Assembly: GCF_000471905.2 (NCBI RefSeq)
Contig: NW_006499799.1
Span: forward strand, 152,691 to 216,690
Direction: 5' to 3'
Length of the DNA stretch: 64,000 bases
DNA from: Amborella trichopoda
Lineage: Eukaryota > Streptophyta > Magnoliopsida > Amborellales > Amborellaceae
Made by a program: the position numbers and the translations under genes. The first letter of the stretch is position 1; each line of letters starts with the position of its first letter. Of the stretch, positions 55,499 to 64,000 are shown in pieces. The notes below the pieces were generated by a model, which was not told where the DNA came from, did no database searches, and saw only the letters and a list, made by a program, of their open reading frames with translations.

Positions 55499-57592
55499 CC
55501 TCATCTTATTTTTTATTAACAAAAAGGATTCCCAATTTATTTTTTGTAAGAAAATACCTAAGTCTATTTTAATTACTAAATAGTACCTCAAATTATTTTT
55601 CTTTACGTCATTTTCTTTTTTATTAACAAAAAGGAATCTAGATTTATTTTTTTTAAGAAAAACACCTCAATTTATTTTAATTACCAAAAGGTACCGGAAT
55701 TCAATTTCTTACCAAATAATATCTCCAATTATTTTTCTTTACTTCATTTTATTATTTTTTTTTTCAAAATTACCCCAACTTGTTTTTCACAAAAAAAATA
55801 TCTCATTTTATTTTCCAATACCAAAACTACCTCAATTTACTTTTTTACAGAAAAAAATACGTCACTTTATCTTAATTACCAAAAGGTACCTCAATTTAAT
55901 TATTTCCCGAAAAAAGATCTCATATTATTTTTCTTTCATCATTCTATTAATTTTTTATCAAAATTTACAGTATTGCCAAAAAAATCCCTCAATTTGTCTT
56001 TCTTTTACTCGTTTTATTTTTTATAAGCAAAAGTTACCTCAATTTGTATTTTTACCAAAAAACAGTACATTCAATTATATTTATACCTTAATTTATTTTT
56101 TATTTCCTAAAATGGTACCTCAACTTATGTTTTTTACCAAAAAATACCGTAAATTATTACTTTTACCTCATTTTATTTTTTAATATCCAAATGTACCCCA
56201 ATTTAATTTTTTTACAAAAAAATACCTCATATTATTTTTCTTTTTCCCACACTCTTTTTATATTAAAAAATTTCCCAAATTTATTTGTTTGTCAAAGAAA
56301 ATCTCAAATTTTTTTTTGACCTCATTTTATTTTTTATTACCAGATAGTGCACCAATTTATTTTTTTTACAAAAACACACCTCAAGTAGTTCTTCTAGACC
56401 TCAGTTATTTTTTACTACAAAAACGTGCCTAAATTTATTTTTTTAATCGAAAACTAGCTTTAAAGTTTTACCTCATTTTATTGCTATTACCAAAAAGTAC
56501 CTCAATTTATTTTTTTTATTTTTACCAACGAAATACCGCAATTGTTTTTTTACTTTACATCATTTTATTTTTTATTACCGAAAAGTACCCTAATATCTTT
56601 TTCATACAAAAACTAACTCAGTTTATTTTAATTACCAAAAGATACCTGAATTTAAATTTTCAAAGAAAATACTTCAAGTTTTTTTTTTTTACCTCATTAC
56701 GTATGATTTATTTTTCATACGAAAAACACTTCCGTTTATTTTAAAGAGCAAAAGTACCACAATTTATTAATTTTCCAAAAAATAAGTAAAATTTTATTTT
56801 TTTAACTCATTTTATTTTTTATTACCAAATTGCATCTCAATATATTTTTTTTACCAAAAACTTCCTCAAAGTTATTTTCTTTAGCTGATTTTTAATTTCA
56901 AAATGCACATTAATTTATTTTTCAAACGAAAAATACCTGCGTTTATTTTAATTACCGAAGAATTCCACAATTTATATTTTACAAAAAAAGCCTCTAATTA
57001 ATTTTCTTTACTACGTCTTATTTTTAATTTCCAACAAAGTACCTCAATTGATTTTTCAAATGAAAAATACCTTTGAGTATTTTAATTACCAAAGAGTGCC
57101 TCAATTTATTTCATCGCCAAAAAATACCTTAAACTAGTTTTCTTTGCCCCAAAAAAATACCCCAATTTATTTTTCAACCGAAAAGTACCTCAAATTGTTT
57201 TCCTTTACATCATTTTATTTTTTATTTCATAAAAGTAACATACCTGAGCATTTTTTTTATTCCCAAAGGGTACCTCAATTTATTTTTTCACAAAAAAATC
57301 CTCAAATTAGTTTTCTTTAGCTTATTTTATTTTCTATTACCAAAAAGTACCTCAACTTATTCTTTTGCCAAAACAAATACTTCAAATTAGTTTCTCGTGC
57401 CTCAATTTATTCAATTTAATTTTCCTATAAAAATAACTCAGTTTATTTTAATTACCAAAGAGTAAATCAATGTATTTATTTTACATGTAAATATCTCATG
57501 TTAATTTTCTTTGCCTCTTTTTCTTTTTTATTACCAAAAGGTACCCTCTTTGTTTTTTCTCCAAAAAAAACACCACAAAGTATTTTCCTTTG
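55499..57592. repeat. Higher-order unit 2 (2,094 bp)
   Basis: Colinear with units 1 and 3. It has an extra TTCCCAAAGGGTACCTCAA/TTAGCTTATTTTATTTTCT segment near 57,262-57,350 that is shorter in unit 1. Confidence 0.85.
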
Positions 57593-59700
57593 CCTCATCT
57601 TATTTTTTATTAACAAAAAGGATTCCCAATTTATTTTTTGTAAGAAAATACCTCAGTTTATTTCAATTACAAAATGGTACCTCAAAATATTTTTCTTTAC
57701 GTCATTTTCTTATTTATTAACAAAAAGGAATCTCGATTTATTTTTCATAAGAAAAATACCTCAATTTATTTTAATTACCAAAAGGTACCTGAATTCAATT
57801 TCTTACCAAATAAAGCCTCCAATTATTTTTCTTCACTTCATTTTATTCTTTATTTTTCAAAATTACCCAATTTGTTTTTCACCAAAAAATACCTCATTTT
57901 ATTTTCTACTACCAAACCTACCTCAATTTACTTTTTTACAAAAAAAAATACCTCACTTTATCTTAATTACCAAAAGGTCTCAATTTATTTATTTTCCCCA
58001 AAAAAGATCTCATATTGGTTTTCATTCACTCATTCTATTATTTTTTTTATCAAAATTTATAGTTTTGCCAAAAAAATGCCTCAATTTATTTTTCTTTTCC
58101 TCGTTTTATTTTTTATAAGCAAAAGTTTCCTCAATTTGTATTTTTACCAAAAAACAGTACATTAAATTATATTTATACATTAATTTATTTTTTATTACAT
58201 AAAATGGTAACTCAATTTATGTTTTTTATCAGAAAATACCGTAAATTGTTATTTTTACCTCATTTTATTTTTTAATATCCAAATGTACCCCAATTTAAGT
58301 TTTTTACCAGAAAATACCTCATGTTATTTTTCTTTTTCTCAGACTTTTTTTTATACTAAAAAATTACCCAAATTTATTTGTTTACCAAAGAAAATCTCAA
58401 TTTTTTTTCTTTACCTCATTTTAGTTTTTATCTAGAAAGTGCACGAATTTATTTTTTTTTTTACAAAAAACACACTTCAAGTAGTTCTTCTAGACGTCTT
58501 TTATTTTTTTACTACCAATAAGTGCCTAAATTTATTTTTTCAATCGAAAGCTACCTTTAAAGTTTTTACCTCATTTTATTGTTATTATCAAAAAGTAACT
58601 CAATTTATTTTTTTTATTTCTACCATTGAAATACCACAATTGTTTTTTTACTTTACATTATTTTATTTTTCATTACCAAAAAGTACCCTAATTTCTGTTT
58701 CATACAAAAACTAACTCATTTTATTTTAATTACCAAAAGGTACCTGAATTTAATTTTTCAAGGAAAATACTTCACGTTATTTTTTTTTACCTCATTACGT
58801 ATGATTTATTTTTCATACGAAAACACTTCCATTTATTTTAAAGAGCAAAGAGTACCACAATTTATTATTTTACCAAAAAATAAGTAAAATTTTATTTCTT
58901 TGATTCATTTTATTTTTTATTACCAAATTGTAATCTCAATCTATTTTTTTTACCAAAAACTACCTCAAAGTTTTTTTCTTTAGCTGATTTTTAATTTCAA
59001 AATGCACATCAATTTATTTTTCAAACGAGAAATACCTACGTTTATTTTAGTTACTGAAGAATTCCACAATTTATATTTTACAAGAAAAAGCCTCTAATTA
59101 ATTTTCTTTACAACGTTTTATTTTTAATTTCGAAAAAAGCACCTCAATTGATTTTTCAAACGAAAAATACCTTTGTGTATTTTAATTACCAAAGAGTGCC
59201 TCAATTTATTACATCGCCAAAAAATACCTTAAATTATTTTTCTTTGCCCCATTTTATTTTCTATTACAAAAAAATACCCCAATTTATTTTTCAACCGAAA
59301 AGTACCTCAAATTTTTTTCCTTTACATCATTTTATTTTTTATTACATAAAAGTAACATACCTGAGCATTTTTTTTATTCCTAAAGGGTACCTCAATTTAT
59401 TTTTTCACAAAAAAATCCTCAAATTAGTTTTCTTTTGCTTATTTTATTTTTTATTACCAAAAAGTACTCAACTTATTCTTTTGCCAAAACGAATACTTCA
59501 AATTAGTTTCTCGTGCCTCGTTTTATTTAATTTAATTTTTCTATAAAAAATAACTCAGTTTATTTTAATTACCAAAGAGTAAATCAATGTATTTATTTTA
59601 CATGTAAATATCTCATGTTAATTTTCTTTGCCTCTTTTTCTTTTTTATTACCAAAAAGTACCCTATTGCCCAAAAAAACACCACAAAGTATTTTCCTTTG
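57593..59700. repeat. Higher-order unit 3 (2,108 bp)
   Basis: Colinear with units 1 and 2, including the TAAGTGCCTAAATTTATTTT and ATTACGTATGATTTATTTTTC landmarks. Confidence 0.85.
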
Positions 59701-62096
59701 CCTCATCTTATTTTTTATTAACAAAAAGGATTCCCAATTTATTTTTTATAAAAAAATACCTAAGTTTATTTTAATTACCAAATAGTACGTCAAATTTTTT
59801 TTCTTTACGTCATTTTCTTTTTTATTAACGAAAAGGAATCGCGCTTTATTACCAAGAAGTGCCTAAATTTATTTTTTTAATCAAAAACCACCTTTAAAGT
59901 ATTTACCTCATTTTATAGTTATTACCAAAAAGTATCTCATTTTATTTTTTTTATTTTTGCCAACAAAATACAGCAATGTTTTTTTACTTTACGTCAATTA
60001 ATTTTTGATTACCGAAATGTACCCTAATTTCTTTTTCATACAAAAACTACCTCATTTTATTTTAATTATCAAAAAGTACCTGAATTTAATTTTTGCCTAG
60101 AAAATACTTCAAGTTATTTTTCTTTACCTCATTTTATTTTTTATTGCCAAAACATACCTCAAATTTTTTTTCATAAGGAAAACACCTCCAACTTCATTTT
60201 ATTCTTCATTTTTAAAAAGTACCCCAATTGTTTTGCCACCAAAAAATAACTCATTTTATTTTCTATTACCAAAACTACTTCAATTTCCTTTTTTACCAAA
60301 AAATTACCTCACTTGGTTTTAATTACTGAAAGGTACCTCAATTTCTTTATTTTCCCCAAAAGAAAAAACCTCATATTATTTATCTTTAACTCATTCTATT
60401 TTTTTTATCTGAATTTATAGTTTTGCCAAAAAAAATACCCCAGTTTATTTATCATTTCCTCGTTTTATTTTTTATAAGCAAAAATCAACCCAATTTGTAT
60501 TTTTGCATAAAAATAAATCAATAAAAAATAAATTATTTTCATACCTTACTTCATTTTATTTTACAAACAAGTACCTATACCAAGTTGTTTTTGGAAAAAT
60601 ACCTCAAATTATTATTTTTACCTTTATTTTATTTGTTATTATCCAAATCTATCCCAATTTTAGTTTTTTTTACCGAAAAATAGCTCATATTATTTTTAGT
60701 TTTACCAAATTATTTTGTAATAAAAAATTACCCCAATTTATTTGTCCACCAAAAAATATCTGAATTTTTTTTCTTTACTTCATTTTTTTTTATTACAAAA
60801 AAGAGCATCAATTTATTTGTTTTTTTAAAAAAAAAACACCTCAGATAGTTCTTCTAGACCTCATTTTATTTTTTATTACCAAGAAGTGCTTGAATTTATT
60901 TTTTTTTCAGAAAGATACCTTATAGGTTTTTACCTCACTTTATCGTTATTACCCGAAATTACTTCAATTTATTTAATTTTCTTGAAAAAAATATCACCGC
61001 AATTTTTTTTTTACTTTAGGCCATTTTATGTTTTGTTACCTAAAAGTACCCTAATTTCTTTTTATTCAAAAAATACGGTATTTTATATTATCTACCAAAA
61101 GTACCAGAATTTAATTTTTACCAGTAAATACTTCACGTTGTTTTTTTTAACCTCATTTTATTTATTATTACCGAAACATACCTTAATATATTTTTCCCAC
61201 GGAAAACATCTGCATTTATTTTAAAGAGCAAAGAGTGCCATAATTTATTCTTTTACAAAAAAATAAGTAAAATTTTATTTCTTTGACTCATTTTATTTTC
61301 TTTTACCAAAATGTATCTCAATAAAAAATACCTCAAAGTTTTTTCTTTACTTCATTTTTTTCTTTCAAAAAGCACATCATTTTATTTTTCAAATGAAAAA
61401 TACCTGCGTTTATTTTAATTACGAAAGAGTGCCACAATTTAAATTTTACCAAAAAAGGCCTCTAACTGTTTTTCTTGTCTACATTTTATTTTAAATTACC
61501 AAAAAAGCACCTTAATTGATTTTTGCAAAGGAAAATAGCTTTGTGCATTTTAATTACCAAAGAGTGTCTCAATTTATTTTATCACCAAAAAGTACCTTAA
61601 ATGATTTACCTTTGCCTCATTTTATTTTATATTACAAAAAAATAACCCAATTTATTTTTTAACCGAAAAAAGCAGCAAATTATTTTCCATTACCTCATTT
61701 TATTTTTTATTACCAAAAATTAACCCATTTTATTTTTATATAAAAATAATTACATTTTTTAAATTCCCAAAGGGTACCCGAATTTCTTTTTTTACAGAAA
61801 AATCCGCAAATTAGTTTTCTTTAGCTTATTTTATTTTTATTACTAGAGAGTACCACAACTTATTCTTTTGCCAAGAAAAATACTTCAAATTAGTTTCCCG
61901 TACCTCATTTTTTTTCAATTTAATTTTACTACAAAAAATAACTTGGTTTATTTTAATTACCAAAAAGTAAATCAATGTATTTAGTTTACATGAGAATATC
62001 CCAAGTGGTTTTTCTTTGCCTCTCTTTCTTTTTTATTACCAAAAAGTACCCTATTTGTATTTTTGCAAAAAAAACACCTCTAAGTATTTTTCTTTG
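59701..62096. repeat. Higher-order unit 4 (2,396 bp), rearranged
   Basis: It starts in phase, then at about 59,840 jumps forward to sequence normally some 800 bp later (AAGTGCCTAAATTTATTTTT), runs about 330 bp, and at about 60,180 returns to an early phase (ACTTCATTTTATTCTTCATT). It is more diverged than units 1-3. Confidence 0.75.
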
Positions 62097-64000
62097 TCTC
62101 ATTTTATTTTTTGTGAACAAAAAGGAATCCCAATTTACTTTTCATTCGAAAGATACCTCAGTTTATTTTAATTACCAAATAGTACCTCAAACTATTTTTC
62201 TTTTTCCTCATTTTATTTTTTATTAACAAAAAGGAATCCCAATTTATTTTTTGTAAGAAAAATACCTCAGTTTATTTTAGTTAGCAAAGGTACATGAATT
62301 TAATTTTTTACCAAATAATGCCTCCAATTATTTTTCTTTACTTCATTTTATTCTTCATTTTTAAAAAGTACCTCAATTAGTTTTTCACCAAAAAATACCT
62401 CGTTTTATTTTCTATTACCAAAACTACCTCAATTTACTTTTTTACCAAAAAAATACCTCATTTGGTTTTAATTACCGAAAGGTACCTCAATTTATTTATT
62501 TTCCCCAAAAGAAAAAACCAAATAATATTTATCTTTAACTCATTCTATTTGTTTTATCTGAATTTATAGTTTTGCCAAAAAAAATACCTAAATTTATTTA
62601 TCTTTTCCTCGTTTTCTTTTTTATAAGCGCAAATTACCCCAATTTGTAATTTTGCAAATAAATATATAAATAAATTATTTTCGTACCTTACTTTTATTTA
62701 TTTTACAAAAAGGTACCTCTATTTAGCTTTTTTTAAAAAAATACCTCGAATTATTATTTTTACCTTTATTTTATTTGTTATTATCCAAATGTATCCCAAT
62801 TTAAGTTTTTTTTACTGAACAATAGCTTTTTTTTACCAAATTATTTTGTAATAAAAAATTACCCCTATTTATTTGTCTACCAAAAAATATGTCAATTTTT
62901 TTTCTTTACCTTATTTTATTTTTTATTACAAAATAGAACATCAATTTATTTGTCTTTTACAAAAAAAACACCTCAGATAGTTCTTCTAGACCTCATTTTT
63001 TTTTTTATCATTAACAAGTGCCTGAATTTATTTTTTTTTCGAAAGATAGCTTTAAGGTTTTTACCTCACTTTATTGTAATTTCAAGAAATTACCTCAATT
63101 TATTTAATTTTCTTGAAAAAAATATTACCACAATTTTTTTTTTACTTTAGGTCATTTTAATTTTTGTTACAAAAAAGTACCCTAATTTCTCTTTTATTCA
63201 AAAAATACCGCATTTTATTTTATCTACCAATAGGTACCATAATTTAATTTTTACCAGTAAATACTTCAAGTTGTTTTTTTTTACCTCATTTTATTTATTA
63301 TTATCGAAACATACCTTAATTCATTTTTCCCACGGAAAACATCTGAGTTTATTTTAAAGAGCAAAGAGTGCAATAATTTATTCTTTTACCAAAAAAAAGT
63401 AAAATTTTATTTCTTTGGCTGCTTTGATTTTCTGTTACCAAAATGTATCTCAATAAAAAATACCTCAAATTTTTTTCTTTACTTCATTTTTTATTTCAAA
63501 AAACGCATCATTTTATTTTTCAAATAAAAAATACTTGCATTTATTTTAATTACAAAAGGGTGCCACAATTTATATTTTACCAAAAAAGACCTCTAACTGT
63601 TTTTCTTATCTACGTTTTATTTTTAATTACCAAAAGAGCACATCAATTGATTTTTCAAATGGAAAATACCTTTGTGCATTTTAAATACCAAAGTGTGTCT
63701 CAATTTATTTTATAACCAAAACGTACCTTAAATGATTTTCCTATACTTCATTTTATTTTCTATTACAAAAAAATAACCCAATTTAGTTTTTAACTGAAAA
63801 ATGTAGCAAATTATTTTCCATTACCTCATTTTATTTTTTATTACCAAAAATTAACCCATTTTATTTTTATATAAAAATACTTGAGTTTTTTTTAATTCCC
63901 AAAGGGTACCAGAATTTTATTCTTTTACCAAAAAATAAGTAAAATTTTATCTCTTTGACTCCTTTGATTTTCTGTTACCAAAATGTATCTCAATAAAAAA
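62097..64000. repeat. Higher-order unit 5, partial, with a 540-bp duplication
   Basis: Diverged like unit 4 and closer to it than to units 1-3. A block at 63,399-63,460 (GTAAAATTTTATTTCTTTGG, CTGTTACCAAAATGTATCTC) recurs at 63,939-64,000, exactly 540 bp on. Confidence 0.78.

Larger units (their letters stand above)
53447..64000. repeat. A+T-rich higher-order satellite array
   Basis: Over 10.5 kb are built from short monomers of TACCTCAATTTATTTT plus TTTTTATTACCAAAAAG, about 28-32 or 48-52 bp each, arranged in a longer period. Two anchors give the period: GCCTCATCTTATTTTTTATT at 53,461, 55,499, 57,593, 59,701 and (diverged) 62,097, and CTCAAGTAGTTCTTCTAGAC at 54,341, 56,379, 58,475, 60,839 and 62,971. 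ORFs here (Phe/Tyr/Lys/Ser-rich) are compositional. The array is cut by the window end. Confidence 0.93.

Noticed and set aside
53741-63715. Many Phe/Tyr/Ile/Lys-rich ORFs in the last 10 kb
   Set aside because: They follow from the A+T-rich repeat, recur with the unit period in shifted forms, and show no conserved frame.

Overview
This window comes from the nuclear genome of a seed plant, most likely an angiosperm. It is dominated by decayed Ty3/gypsy LTR retrotransposons of two lineages, it carries a block of organelle DNA, and its last 10.5 kb is an A+T-rich higher-order satellite. I see no intact host gene, no intact retroelement and no CRISPR. The plant assignment rests on plastid genes in standard land-plant order, on plant-specific retroelement families (Tat/Ogre-like and Tekay/del-like) and on a plant mobile domain.

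Layout: (1) 1-1,922 is an inverted Tat-type LTR cut by the window edge. (2) 1,923-4,288 is debris of another Tat element: a gag zinc-knuckle piece on + and the N-terminal half of an antisense plant-mobile-domain ORF on -. (3) 4,289-9,560 is a + strand Tat element: LTR, primer site, an upstream ORF and a broken gag. (4) 9,690-15,545 has no recognisable gene and a composition like plant mitochondrial intergenic DNA. (5) 15,545-23,147 is plastid DNA running from clpP exon 3 to the 3' end of petA, colinear with the usual large single-copy region but full of stops and frameshifts. (6) 23,148-32,585 is a degenerate + strand Tekay/del element whose 5' LTR starts exactly where plastid homology stops; its 3' LTR holds a 161-base N gap. 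(7) 32,586-35,659 is a - strand Tekay/del 3' end (LTR and integrase), tail to tail with the first. (8) 35,660-39,030 is a - strand Tat fragment (RNase H/RT end, gag, upstream ORF, primer site, partial LTR), fused to the Tekay integrase at a short duplication. (9) 39,031-42,905 is a + LTR fragment, then about 2.6 kb of pyrimidine-rich and TTTTA-rich DNA. (10) 42,906-53,446 is a + strand Tat element with LTR, primer site, upstream ORF, gag, protease and the C-terminal part of the antisense ORF, but no reverse transcriptase or integrase. (11) 53,447-64,000 is the satellite, with a period near 2.04-2.1 kb.

Nothing here appears to work as a functional unit today. The copies together reconstruct the plan of one Tat-type family: LTR with a hypervariable tandem array in its transcribed part, a primer site close to the tRNA-Arg type of Tat elements, a conserved ORF upstream of and probably continuous with gag, gag with zinc knuckles, protease, and an antisense ORF with a plant mobile domain and a coiled-coil tail. 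The best leads are that family, the organelle/retroelement junctions and the higher-order satellite. All homology calls are by eye; no database search was possible.
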